The notes beneath the pieces were generated by a model that saw nothing but the letters and a program-made list of their open reading frames with translations, searched no databases and had not been told where the DNA came from. From assembly GCF_026343115.1 (NCBI RefSeq), contig NZ_JAPEMC010000001.1:5187001-5251000 (forward strand): 64,000 bases of DNA, written 5' to 3'. Shown piece after piece: positions 1 to 8,361 of the stretch (position 1 is the stretch's first letter; every line of letters begins with the position of its first letter). Position numbers and translations under genes: made by a program. This stretch comes from Streptomyces sp. NBC_00102 (GTDB lineage: Bacteria; Actinomycetota; Actinomycetes; Streptomycetales; Streptomycetaceae).

Positions 1-60
1 GGGCCCCTATCCCCGTACGCGCGAGCCGACTTGGGCCCGAGTCGACCCCAAGCTGTCCTC

Positions 61-885
61 ATGAAACCTCTGGAAGCCCTGAACTGGATTCGACCGCTCG
101 GCAGCAGCACCCTCCCCTCGGCCTCCGACGGGGGCGGCCCCAGGCTGGTCTGCTTCCCGCACGCCGGAGGCGCCGCCAGCTACTTCCTTCCGGTGGCCCG
201 CGCCCTGGAACCCGGGACGCGGGTGCTGGGCGTGCAGTACCCCGGGCGGCAGGACCGCTACCGGGAGCCGGTCGTGCAGGACCTGCGCACGCTGGCCGAC
301 CAGGTCCACGACGCGCTCACCACCGTCGACCCGGGCCCGGTGATGTTCCTCGGCCACAGCATGGGCGCGCTGGTCGCGTACGAGGTCGCGCTGCGTCTGC
401 GCCGGGAGGGGCGCCCGGCGCCGCTCCGGCTCTTCGCCTCGGGCCGACGGGCCCCCTCACGCCACCGTGACGAGTTCGTCCACCTCAGGAGCGACGACCG
501 GATCGCCGACGAACTGCGCAGGCTGGCCGGCCCGCACACCGCCCTGCTCAGCGACCCCGAGGTCTTCGCGCTGGTGCTGCCCGCGCTGAGGGGCGACTAC
601 CGGGCCGTGGAGACCTACCGCCACACCCCGGGCGACGTGCTCGACTGCCCGGTCACCGTGCTCACCGGGGACAGCGACCCCATGGTCACCCCCGACGAGG
701 CCGAGGACTGGCGGCTGCACACCACCGCCTCCTGCGAGGTACGTGTCTTCAGCGGCGGCCACTTCTTCCCGGCCGGCCACGTCCAGGAGATCGCCGCGTT
801 GCTGGCCGCCGGGGCGGCCGCCGGGCAGAGCCCGGTCGGCGCCCCGGACGCCGGGGTCAGCCGGTCTTGTCGCGCAGCCAGTTGA
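61..885 (+). CDS. type II thioesterase (RifR-like editing enzyme)
   Basis: This is an alpha/beta-hydrolase of about 274 aa of the stand-alone thioesterase II family that removes wrong or stalled acyl groups from PKS carrier proteins in the cytoplasm. The catalytic triad is visible: Ser100 in GHSMG, an acidic residue at Asp204 or Asp206 in GDSDP, and His234 in GGHFF. The N-terminal CFPHAGG oxyanion-loop motif is also typical. I start it at ATG 61; an in-frame TTG at 31 would add ten unconserved residues. The 3' end overlaps the convergent regulator gene by 29 bp. Such genes are common in ansamycin and macrolide clusters. The gene is complete, but the window edge hides its operon partners to the left. 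Confidence 0.93.
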   Translation: MKPLEALNWIRPLGSSTLPSASDGGGPRLVCFPHAGGAASYFLPVARALEPGTRVLGVQYPGRQDRYREPVVQDLRTLADQVHDALTTVDPGPVMFLGHSMGALVAYEVALRLRREGRPAPLRLFASGRRAPSRHRDEFVHLRSDDRIADELRRLAGPHTALLSDPEVFALVLPALRGDYRAVETYRHTPGDVLDCPVTVLTGDSDPMVTPDEAEDWRLHTTASCEVRVFSGGHFFPAGHVQEIAALLAAGAAAGQSPVGAPDAGVSRSCRAAS

Positions 886-3607
886 GATCGCTCGGCAGCT
901 CCTTGCGGTGCGTGATCTCCAGTTTCCGGTAGACACGTGTCAGATGCTGCTCGACCGTGCTCGCCGTGATGTAGAGCTTCGTGGCGATCTCCCGGTTGGT
1001 GTACCCCATGGCGGCGAGCGCCGCGACCCGGCGCTCGCTGCCGGTGAGCACCGCCAGTTTCTCCGCGTCGCCCGAAGCGGCCGGTGCCTCTCCCAGCTCG
1101 CTGCTCACCGAGAGGAGTTCCCGGGTGAGCGACTCGGCGTTGCAGCTCTGCGCCAGGTGCATCGAACGGCGGAACACCATGCGAGCCCTGCGGTTCTCGT
1201 CGAGCAGGTGGTACGCGCTGCTCAGCTTGGCCAGCGTCCGCGCCTGCTCGAACCGGTCGCCGCACTTCTCCAGCAGTTCCAGGGACTCCAGCAGCAGCTG
1301 GGGCCGCCGTCCCACCGGGCCGGCCGACGCCGTCAGCCGCAGCGCCAGAGCCCGGCCCCGCGCACTCCCGCTGCCCTGCCAGGTCAGCTGGTTGCCGACC
1401 TGTTGCCGCATCTGCTCCGTGTTGCCGAGGCCGAGCCAGGCCTCCGCGGCCCCGGTGCGCCATTGCACCAGACCGGCGGGGTCGAGCCCCCAGCCGCGTA
1501 CCAGGTCCCCGCAGGACAGGAAGTCCGCCAGCGCGGCGTGGTAGTGCCGGGTCGCCAGGTGCAACTGGCCGCGCGCGTAGAGGTAATGCACCCCGTGCGA
1601 CGTCTGGAACATGGTGTCCGGCACCTGGTGGGCCAGCAGCGCCCCCGCCTCCTCGAAGCGCCCGAGCCTGGCGTTCGCCAGGATGAGGGTGCCCAGCGGC
1701 AGCCCGGCCGCCACACCCCAGGCGCGTACGTTGAGTTCGGTCAGCGACTCCTCCGCGTGCCGAGCGGCCCCCGCCAGGTCACCCCTGGCCATCGCCACCT
1801 CGGCACGCACGAAGAGCATCAGCGCCCGCCAGGGGAGCGTCCGCCCGCCGGCCTCCCGGTCGAGCAGCCGTTCGCACCACTCCTGGGCCGTGTGCGTCCG
1901 GTCCGCCACCAGCAGCGTCCGGAAGGCCAGCAGGGCGGCCTCGTCGACCCAGCAGGTGTGCCGGCCCAGGTGCAGGTCCCGCAGGGTCTCCTTCGCCCGC
2001 ACCACCGCCTCCTCGGTCTGCCCCCGGGAGAGCTGCCCCGCCATCACCGCCGCGGCCTGGAGCCACGGATCGGCCAGCGGGGTGACGGTCCGTCCGTCAT
2101 CCGGGCGAACCGGCGGCAGATAGCCGCGGCGGGCCAGCGGCGGGTGGGTGAAGGCCAGCCACCCTTCGAGGTCGCGCAGTTCGTCGGCGACCGCCGGCGA
2201 GTTCGCCGCCCCGTCCCGTACGAGGCTCAGCAGCCGGCCCGCCTCCTGCGTCCGGCCGTGCCAGAGCAGGTGCCGGATCAGGTTGAGCCCCTCCCGCAGA
2301 CTCAGGTGCCCGGCGCGCAGCGCGTTGGTGAGGGCCGGCAGATGACGCCCGGCGCTGACCGGGTTGATCATCCACTCCGTGTGGGTGAGCCGGGCCCTGA
2401 TCGACGCCGCGGCCCCCGGTTCGGTGGGTCCCGCCAGAGCCAGTTCCAGGTACTGCGCGCCCCGCACCAGACGCAGGGAGTACAGCTCCTGTTCCGCCGC
2501 CTCCAGCAGACACGGCATGCCCCACACCGGCGGGGCGGTACCCGCGCTCAGCAGGTGGAACGCCACGGCCGTCGGCGCGCTGCCGCTCTCGATGAGCAGT
2601 TCCGCGGCCCGCCGGTGGAGAGTGGCGCGGACCTTCTCCGGGATGCGCTCCAGCACCGCGGCCCGCGCCGACTCCTGCCGGAACCGGCGGTTCAGCAGCA
2701 GCCCCGCCGACGTGAGCTTGCGCAGGGCGCAGTCCACGGCCTGCGGGTTGAGGTCGAGGAGCCGTGCCGTGTCGAGACCGGTCTCCTCGTCGTCCAGTAC
2801 GGCGATGCCTCGCGCGACTTCCAGCACCACCGGGTCCCGGTCCTGGAGCAGCCCCAGCACGGCGAGTTCGTAGCGGCTGTTGTCCTGCGTCTGGGCCGCC
2901 CGGTCGTCGATCAACGCGGACAGCAGCAGCGGGTTGCCCCCGCTGGCCGCGTGCAGTTCGGCCGCCAGCGGCTCCGCGCTCTCCGGGCCGAACCGGCGCG
3001 CCACCAGCTCGTACGCGCCCCGCCGGCTGAGCGGAGCGACCTGGATGTGGCGCATGTGCTGCTGGCGTTGCAACTCCGCGAGCAGCGGGGCGGTGACGTC
3101 CGGACGCTCGCCGTTGTCGGTGACGGTCACCATGATCCGGTCGGCGCTGCTGCGCCGCACCAGTTGCTGGAGGAAGTCGAGCGACGCCGGGTCGGCGTGG
3201 CCGATGTCGTCGACCGTGATCAGCAGCGGCCGGTCGGCCGCGACGGCCCGCAGTCGCAGGCACAGTGCGTGGTAGAGCCGCTGGCGGTCGGCGTCGGCGG
3301 TCCCGCCCTGCGCCGCCGCTCCCTCCAGCAGCCTGCCTATCTCGGTTCCGTGCGGGTCGGGCAGCGGCGTGGCGTACAGCAACTGGCTGACCACACCGAG
3401 GAAGAGCCCTTCCTCGGCGGGGGCGCAGGAGGCGCTCAGGACCAGGGCGCCGCGCTCCAGCTGACTACGGGCGAAGGACTGGAGCAGGGCGGTGCGCCCG
3501 GTGGCGGGAGCTCCGCAGAGCAGGGCCACCTGTCCTTGTCCGGTGATGCACTGTTCGGCCAGATCCTCCAGTACGGCTATTTGTTCGTGACGCTCTATCA
3601 GTTCCAC
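857..3607 (-). CDS. LuxR-family LAL transcriptional regulator
   Basis: This large ATP-binding LuxR (LAL/MalT-type) regulator has about 916 aa. An N-terminal P-loop ATPase comes first, then a long helical TPR-like middle, then a C-terminal LuxR helix-turn-helix over roughly the last 70 residues (LTGSERRVAALAAMGYTNREIA). LAL proteins are typically pathway-specific activators of polyketide clusters. The Walker A motif reads GAPATGRT, so the usual lysine is Arg38; the Walker B region is LLITVDD. I prefer GTG 3607 as start because it gives the usual family N-terminus (VELIERHEQ) and is preceded by AGGGGG. A TTG at 3664 would add 19 residues. It is adjacent to a second regulator on the same strand, with 293 bp between them. 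Confidence 0.9.
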   Translation of the reverse strand: MELIERHEQIAVLEDLAEQCITGQGQVALLCGAPATGRTALLQSFARSQLERGALVLSASCAPAEEGLFLGVVSQLLYATPLPDPHGTEIGRLLEGAAAQGGTADADRQRLYHALCLRLRAVAADRPLLITVDDIGHADPASLDFLQQLVRRSSADRIMVTVTDNGERPDVTAPLLAELQRQQHMRHIQVAPLSRRGAYELVARRFGPESAEPLAAELHAASGGNPLLLSALIDDRAAQTQDNSRYELAVLGLLQDRDPVVLEVARGIAVLDDEETGLDTARLLDLNPQAVDCALRKLTSAGLLLNRRFRQESARAAVLERIPEKVRATLHRRAAELLIESGSAPTAVAFHLLSAGTAPPVWGMPCLLEAAEQELYSLRLVRGAQYLELALAGPTEPGAAASIRARLTHTEWMINPVSAGRHLPALTNALRAGHLSLREGLNLIRHLLWHGRTQEAGRLLSLVRDGAANSPAVADELRDLEGWLAFTHPPLARRGYLPPVRPDDGRTVTPLADPWLQAAAVMAGQLSRGQTEEAVVRAKETLRDLHLGRHTCWVDEAALLAFRTLLVADRTHTAQEWCERLLDREAGGRTLPWRALMLFVRAEVAMARGDLAGAARHAEESLTELNVRAWGVAAGLPLGTLILANARLGRFEEAGALLAHQVPDTMFQTSHGVHYLYARGQLHLATRHYHAALADFLSCGDLVRGWGLDPAGLVQWRTGAAEAWLGLGNTEQMRQQVGNQLTWQGSGSARGRALALRLTASAGPVGRRPQLLLESLELLEKCGDRFEQARTLAKLSSAYHLLDENRRARMVFRRSMHLAQSCNAESLTRELLSVSSELGEAPAASGDAEKLAVLTGSERRVAALAAMGYTNREIATKLYITASTVEQHLTRVYRKLEITHRKELPSDLNWLRDKTG

Positions 3608-3617
3608 GGACCTGATC

Positions 3618-3646
3618 CCCCTACGTGTGTCGCGGTCCAGTGTCAA
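3618..3646 (-). promoter_or_regulatory. possible promoter of the LAL regulator
   Basis: On the minus strand TTGACA (3646-3641) is followed after 17 bp by TAGGGG (3623-3618), a reasonable streptomycete vegetative promoter. The -10 overlaps the AGGGGG ribosome-binding site of the GTG at 3607, so a transcript from it would be nearly leaderless. Either this or the ribosome-binding site may be fortuitous. The rest of 3647-3900 shows nothing I recognise. Confidence 0.35.
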
Positions 3647-3900
3647 GCGGCGTGCCTGAAGCAAACGCGTTGCAAGCTAGCAGTGGCCCGTGACGCTCAG
3701 CCCATCGGACGGCAACGCTCCGGGGGTGCCGACGGCACGCGGTGCCGGGGAGCGGGGAGGCAGATGAATCCGGGCGTACGAATCCGGCCGTCCACATAGG
3801 GCCTGGTCCAGACGCGTGTGGCTCATAAGGTGCGCTCGGCGGCAGGGGAGGTACAGGCCGGACAGTCGGTTTCCGGCCAGTCAGGGGTGGGGGCGGGTGA

Positions 3901-6663
3901 TTACCGGAGGGTGGGCTTCCCGTTGCCGTCGAGCGGGACGGAGTCGACCGGGAGCGTCGGCGGGAGCGGGGGGATCGGCAGCGGTCCGGGGTGGGTGAGT
4001 CCTCGTTCCATCAGCCAGGCGGCGGCCCGGTGATGGCGTGCCACCCGGGACGAGAGGGGTATCTGGGAGTACGCCACCGCCTGGATCAGTGGATGGGGGA
4101 AGCAGTACTCGTTCGCCATCGGGCCCGTCCGTCCGTGCCGCAGCCGATGTACCAGTTCGCGACGCTCCAATCGCGCCAGGCACTGGTTGGCCTGATCCGT
4201 CCCTCGCTGTCCCATCGCGGCGATCACCTCGGCCGTCGCTCCGCTGCCGAAAACGGCCATGTCGTGCAGGACGGCCTTCTCGTCGGCGGGCAGGTCGTCC
4301 AGCCGTGCGGCGATGACACTGTGCACCTGCTGCGGGACCGGCAGGACCGGGCTTGCCGCCCCGGCGGTGCGGCGCCAGACGCCGAGACCGGGCGCGACGC
4401 GGTCCCAGAGCAGCGGTATCCCCGAGCGAAGCAGCCGCGCGTACTCCTCGGCGAAGCGGGGGTTGCCGCCGACGCACTCCCGCAGCTCCGTCCGGCCGAC
4501 GGTGGGTATCCGGTGCTGGCCGCCGGTCACCGCGGACGTGCGCGGCACCCGGAGCAGCGCTTCGAGCATCCCGTCCATGGAGGCGTCGTCGAGCCGCTCC
4601 AGGGTGATGGCGGAGGAACTGGGCTTTCCCCCGCCCCAGTGCGGCAGCCGGAACTGGAGTTCGGGCCGGGCCGTCGCGATCACCAGCATCGGAGCGGTAC
4701 CCGGGCTGACCAACTGCTCGACGAGGTTCAGCAGCGGCTTCCCCGCCCGGTGCAGGTCCTCGACGATCACCACCAGCGGGCGGTGCGCCGCCTCCTCCTC
4801 CAGGGCGTGCCGCAGGGCGGACATGACCTGGCCCGCGTACGCGGCGGGCAACACGCGCACCCCCGGATCGGCGGCCCTCGTCAACTGGGCCAGCAGCCAC
4901 TCCGCCGTCGTCCGGTCCACGTCCAGCTGGTCGACGGTCGCGGCCAGTTTCTCCAGCGCCGCCGGCGAGGAGTCGCCCGGAACGATCCGGGCGAGGGACC
5001 TGACGAGCTGCCGGAGCGTCCCGTGCCCCTCGCCCTCGTCGAGCGCGGAGACCCGGCCGAGCACCCAACGGGCCTGCTCCGGACAGGTGAGGAGACTCTC
5101 TCCGAACTCCTCCATCAGACGGCTCTTGCCGATGCCGGGTTCGCCGAACACGGTCACCAGATGGCCGCGCCCACGCGTGTGCACGTCCGACAGGAGGTCG
5201 TGCAGCACCTCCAGCTCCCGGGTCCGTCCGAAGAAGGGGGTGCAGTGCGTCCGGGGGATCTCCGTGCACCGGGCAGCGGTCACGTGCCCGCCGCCGAGAT
5301 GGTCCACCGCGGGGAAGCAGGTGAAGGCGCGACCGCTCGCCTGGAGGGTGATCTCGCAGACCCGCACGGTGGCCGGGGGGACGAAGGCCAGCAACTGCTG
5401 GCACTGGTCCACGACGGCGCCGGTCAGCCGGGCCTGCGCGTCGTCGCCGGGCGGCGCGATCAGGGCCTGGCCCGTGGTGACGGCCGCCGCCGTGTTGAGC
5501 TGCACCGCGCGGGTGTCGGAGGACGCCAGCGCGGCCGTGCGCTCCCGGATCGCCAGCGCGGCGCGGACGGCGCGCTGCGCGTCGTCCTCATGGGTGTGCG
5601 GCACGCCGAAGACCGCCATCCGCACCGAACCGATGGCACCGTGCACGAATCCGCCGTGGCGCGCGACCTCCTCGCGCACGATGGAGTCCACGGTGCCCAG
5701 AATGTCCGCGACGCACTCGGCGTCGTCCGCCGACTCGTGCTGGGGGTCGAGCTGGGCCCGCGTCATGAGGACGCTCACGAGTTTGTTCTCGGCGGACTCG
5801 ACGGTACCCGGCCCGGTGACCGCCGCCGGCCCGGACCGGACGTCCGCAGGGGTGAACACCGCCGTTCCCGGGGCCGCCCCGCCGTCCCGCGCACCCGGCA
5901 GCAGCAGAGCCTCCTCGTGATTGAGGATCGCCTGCTCCAACTGCTGGAGCTCGTAACCCGGATCGAGGCCCAGGTCCTCCACCAGCCGCTGGCGGGTGCG
6001 GCGGTAGACCGTCAGCGCGTCCGCGTGCCGCCCGCAGCGGTACAGCGCCAGCATCAGCTGGCCGCACAGCCTCTCCCTGGTGGGGTCCGCCCCCGTCTCG
6101 GCGGCCAGCTCCCCGACGATCTGCTGGTGCAGTCCCGCGCCCAATTCGGCCTCGACACGCTCCTCCAGCACGTCGAGCCGGGCGCTGCGGATCACCGAGA
6201 GCTCGGGCCACCGCACCCCCGACTCGGCCAGGTCGGCCAGCACGGGGCCGCGCCACAGGCCGAGCGCCTCGCGCAGCCTGGCTACCCCCGACTCCCGCTC
6301 GCCCGCCGAGAGTTCGGCTCTTCCCAGATCCACCAGCGCCTGATGCCGGTGCCAGTCGACGCAGCCGGCCGGCACGCGCAGGACATAGCCCGGAGCGCTG
6401 GTCTCCAACCTGACGTCGTGTTGGCTCACCCCGGCGGCCAGAGTCCGGCGCAGGGCCGCCACGGCGTTCTGCAGCACCTTGCGGGCCGTGGCAGGCGACT
6501 CCTCGCCCCACACCGCGGTCAGTAGCCGGCTCGTCGCCACGGTCCTGTTGGCGTGCAGCAGCAGGAACCCCAGGGTGGCCCGTTGGCGGATGCCCCCGAG
6601 GGCCAGCGGGCCGTGGTCGTCCAGCACCTCCAGCGGACCCAACAAATTGAAGCGCACGGGCAT
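3901..6663 (-). CDS. SARP-type regulator with degenerate cyclase-like domain and AAA ATPase
   Basis: This regulator of about 920 aa should bind DNA and activate cluster promoters. Domains in order: OmpR-like winged helix (about 1-95), bacterial transcriptional activator domain (about 100-250), a class III nucleotidyl-cyclase-like domain (about 287-470), then an AAA ATPase (from about 490). The ATPase has Walker A GEPGIGKS (Lys513) and a VVIVEDLH Walker B. The cyclase-like part keeps the family hallmark MAVFGVPHTHEDD and RAVRAALAIRER. However, the two metal-binding aspartate sites read LMTRAQLD and GSVRMAVFG, so it should be catalytically dead. No clear TPR tail follows, so it is shorter than usual cyclase-AAA-TPR proteins. 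ATG 6663 is preferred: MPVRFNLLG is the normal SARP start and GGAGG lies just upstream. It is divergent from the kinase gene. Confidence 0.88.
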   Translation of the reverse strand: MPVRFNLLGPLEVLDDHGPLALGGIRQRATLGFLLLHANRTVATSRLLTAVWGEESPATARKVLQNAVAALRRTLAAGVSQHDVRLETSAPGYVLRVPAGCVDWHRHQALVDLGRAELSAGERESGVARLREALGLWRGPVLADLAESGVRWPELSVIRSARLDVLEERVEAELGAGLHQQIVGELAAETGADPTRERLCGQLMLALYRCGRHADALTVYRRTRQRLVEDLGLDPGYELQQLEQAILNHEEALLLPGARDGGAAPGTAVFTPADVRSGPAAVTGPGTVESAENKLVSVLMTRAQLDPQHESADDAECVADILGTVDSIVREEVARHGGFVHGAIGSVRMAVFGVPHTHEDDAQRAVRAALAIRERTAALASSDTRAVQLNTAAAVTTGQALIAPPGDDAQARLTGAVVDQCQQLLAFVPPATVRVCEITLQASGRAFTCFPAVDHLGGGHVTAARCTEIPRTHCTPFFGRTRELEVLHDLLSDVHTRGRGHLVTVFGEPGIGKSRLMEEFGESLLTCPEQARWVLGRVSALDEGEGHGTLRQLVRSLARIVPGDSSPAALEKLAATVDQLDVDRTTAEWLLAQLTRAADPGVRVLPAAYAGQVMSALRHALEEEAAHRPLVVIVEDLHRAGKPLLNLVEQLVSPGTAPMLVIATARPELQFRLPHWGGGKPSSSAITLERLDDASMDGMLEALLRVPRTSAVTGGQHRIPTVGRTELRECVGGNPRFAEEYARLLRSGIPLLWDRVAPGLGVWRRTAGAASPVLPVPQQVHSVIAARLDDLPADEKAVLHDMAVFGSGATAEVIAAMGQRGTDQANQCLARLERRELVHRLRHGRTGPMANEYCFPHPLIQAVAYSQIPLSSRVARHHRAAAWLMERGLTHPGPLPIPPLPPTLPVDSVPLDGNGKPTLR

Positions 6664-6886
6664 TTGCCTCCATTCGGCTGATCGCGTCGCGCTGCGGACG
6701 ACGACAAGGACGGGCGGTCTTGGTCCGCCTCGGGCTGTACCGGCCAGGAGGGGTGCGGGGATTCTCCGGACGAACCCGGGCGGGGTCAAGTGGCGCCGCC
6801 GGTCCGGGTGCCGCCGGAGCCCGGGTGGCGTCACCCGGACCGGCGGCGCACTCCCGTGCCGGCCGGTCGCGCGATAAAGTCCCTAC

Positions 6887-7771
6887 GTGTCAACCTACTT
6901 GGGTATCGACGTCGGCGGAACCAAGGTCGCGATGCGCCTGGAGGGCGCGGGGTCGGCTCCGGCCGAGAGTTCCTTCCGGTGGCCCCCGGCCGGAGACCCG
7001 GACCGGGATCTGTCCGCACTCGGCGACCACCTGCGGGGGTTCCTCGCCGCCCGGCCGGGGCCCGTCCTCGCCGCCGGGGTGGCCGTGCCCGCCACGCTCG
7101 GGCCGGCCGGGCAGGTCGTCGCCTGGCCCAACCGGCCGTCCTGGACCGGCCTCGAACTGGGCGGCCGCCTGGGCGAGATGCTCCCCGGGACCACGGTGGT
7201 CTGCCAGGACGACGGCGATCTGGCGGCGCTCGCCGAGGCCGCCGAGGGCGGATACCGCGATCTGCTCTACCTCGGTGTGGGCACCGGGATCGGCGGCGGT
7301 GTCGTCCTCGACGGCCGCCCGCAGCCGCGTCCGGGCCGCGGTTCGGCCGAGGTGGGACACGTCGTCGTCGACCGCTCCGGCCCGCGCTGCGACTGCGGAC
7401 GCCGCGGCTGCGTCCAGGCCCTGGCCTCGGGTCCCGCGATGCTGCGGGCCGCCTCGGAGTTGCGGGGCGCCCCGGTGGACTCCGGCGAACTGAGCCGGGG
7501 CATCGAACGCGGGGAGCCCTGGGCCGTCGAGGCGAGGGACCGGGCCTGTGCCGCGCTGGCCACGGCCGTCGTCTCGCTCGCCGAGGTGCTGCGCCCCGAG
7601 GCCGTACTGATCGGTGGCGGCGCCGCCGCGCTGCCCGGCCTGGTGACCGGCGTCGCGGCCATGGCCGCCGGGATGTCCCGGCCGGGCCACCCCGCCCCGC
7701 CGGTCGGACCGGCCGCGCTGGGCGCCCTCTCGTCCCTGCGCGGAGCCCTGCTGCTGGCGGCCGGAGTCTGA
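6887..7771 (+). CDS. ROK-family sugar kinase, kanosamine-kinase-like (RifN-like)
   Basis: This is a ROK kinase of 294 aa. The phosphate-binding motif DVGGTK is at residues 8-13, the catalytic aspartate is probably Asp109 in QDDGD, and a zinc site is formed by His158 and the CDCGRRGC cysteines (168, 170, 175). In rifamycin-type clusters a kinase of this family (RifN) phosphorylates kanosamine on the way to aminoDAHP and AHBA. Its position beside aminoshikimate-type genes supports the same role here. The sequence alone cannot exclude glucokinase activity. The start is GTG 6887 with no strong ribosome-binding site; GATAAAGT a few bases upstream could be a -10 element giving a leaderless message. 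Confidence 0.85.
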   Translation: MSTYLGIDVGGTKVAMRLEGAGSAPAESSFRWPPAGDPDRDLSALGDHLRGFLAARPGPVLAAGVAVPATLGPAGQVVAWPNRPSWTGLELGGRLGEMLPGTTVVCQDDGDLAALAEAAEGGYRDLLYLGVGTGIGGGVVLDGRPQPRPGRGSAEVGHVVVDRSGPRCDCGRRGCVQALASGPAMLRAASELRGAPVDSGELSRGIERGEPWAVEARDRACAALATAVVSLAEVLRPEAVLIGGGAAALPGLVTGVAAMAAGMSRPGHPAPPVGPAALGALSSLRGALLLAAGV

Positions 7772-7926
7772 GGGCGCGACCGGGACGGGCGAGCGGAACC
7801 GAGGCGGAACCGGGGCGGCGGCGGACGGTGGGCCGGGAGGCGAGCGGCGGTGGACCGGGAGGCGGTGGGCCGGCTCACCGCACCGCCCCCGGCCCCCCGT
7901 CCCGCACCGCCGCCGCGCCCGCCCGG

Positions 7927-8361
7927 TCAGTCCCCCGCGCGGCGGGCCAGCGCCCGTGCGGCCAGCCGGTACCCGTCCGCGCCGAGCCCCGCGATGACCC
8001 CGTCGGCCAGCGGCGAGATCACCGACTCGTGCCGGAAGCTCTCCCGGGCCCAGACGTTGGACAGATGCACTTCGATCCAGGGGCGCGGGTAGTCGGCGAG
8101 CGCGTCCCGCAGACTCCACCCGGCGATCATCAGAGCGCCCGGATTGACGATCGCCCCGACGGTGCCGTAGGCGCCCTGGAGCGCGTGGATCAGATCCGCC
8201 TCGCTCTCGCTCTGCACGGCCGTCAGCCGCCACCCCCGGACCGCTATCTCCTCGGACACCGCCTTCTCGATGTCCTCCAGCGTGTCCGTTCCGTAGATCT
8301 CCGGTTGGCGGCGGCCCAGGATGCCGAGATTGGGGCCGTTCAGCAGCAGTACCTCAGACAT
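7927..8361 (-). CDS. type II 3-dehydroquinase, likely aminodehydroquinate dehydratase (RifJ-like)
   Basis: This is a 144-aa type II dehydroquinase. Family landmarks are LLLNGPNLGILG at the N-terminus, catalytic Tyr23 in PEIYG with Arg17/18 before it, His99 in IEVHLSN, and Arg110. In AHBA pathways such an enzyme dehydrates aminodehydroquinate to aminodehydroshikimate. The substrate loop is unusual: the family form NPGAYTHTS is here NPGALMIAG (residues 73-81). The substrate-contacting histidine is therefore replaced by Ile79 and the neighbouring threonine by Met78. Its start overlaps the end of the AroB-like gene by 8 bp, so the two are translationally coupled in the order synthase then dehydratase. 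Confidence 0.88.
   Translation of the reverse strand: MSEVLLLNGPNLGILGRRQPEIYGTDTLEDIEKAVSEEIAVRGWRLTAVQSESEADLIHALQGAYGTVGAIVNPGALMIAGWSLRDALADYPRPWIEVHLSNVWARESFRHESVISPLADGVIAGLGADGYRLAARALARRAGD

Noticed and set aside
61..885. Chain-terminating thioesterase for the PKS
   Set aside because: It is a free-standing type II enzyme; release by the amide synthase is far better supported.
743..3799. Very long plus-strand reading frame antisense to the LAL regulator
   Set aside because: It has no recognisable domain, is Gln/Arg/Pro-rich and mirrors the true gene's wobble positions; it is a shadow frame of GC-rich DNA.
3991..6525. Long plus-strand frame opposite the SARP gene
   Set aside because: Low-complexity Arg/Gln/His composition with no family match; the opposite strand encodes clear SARP and ATPase motifs.
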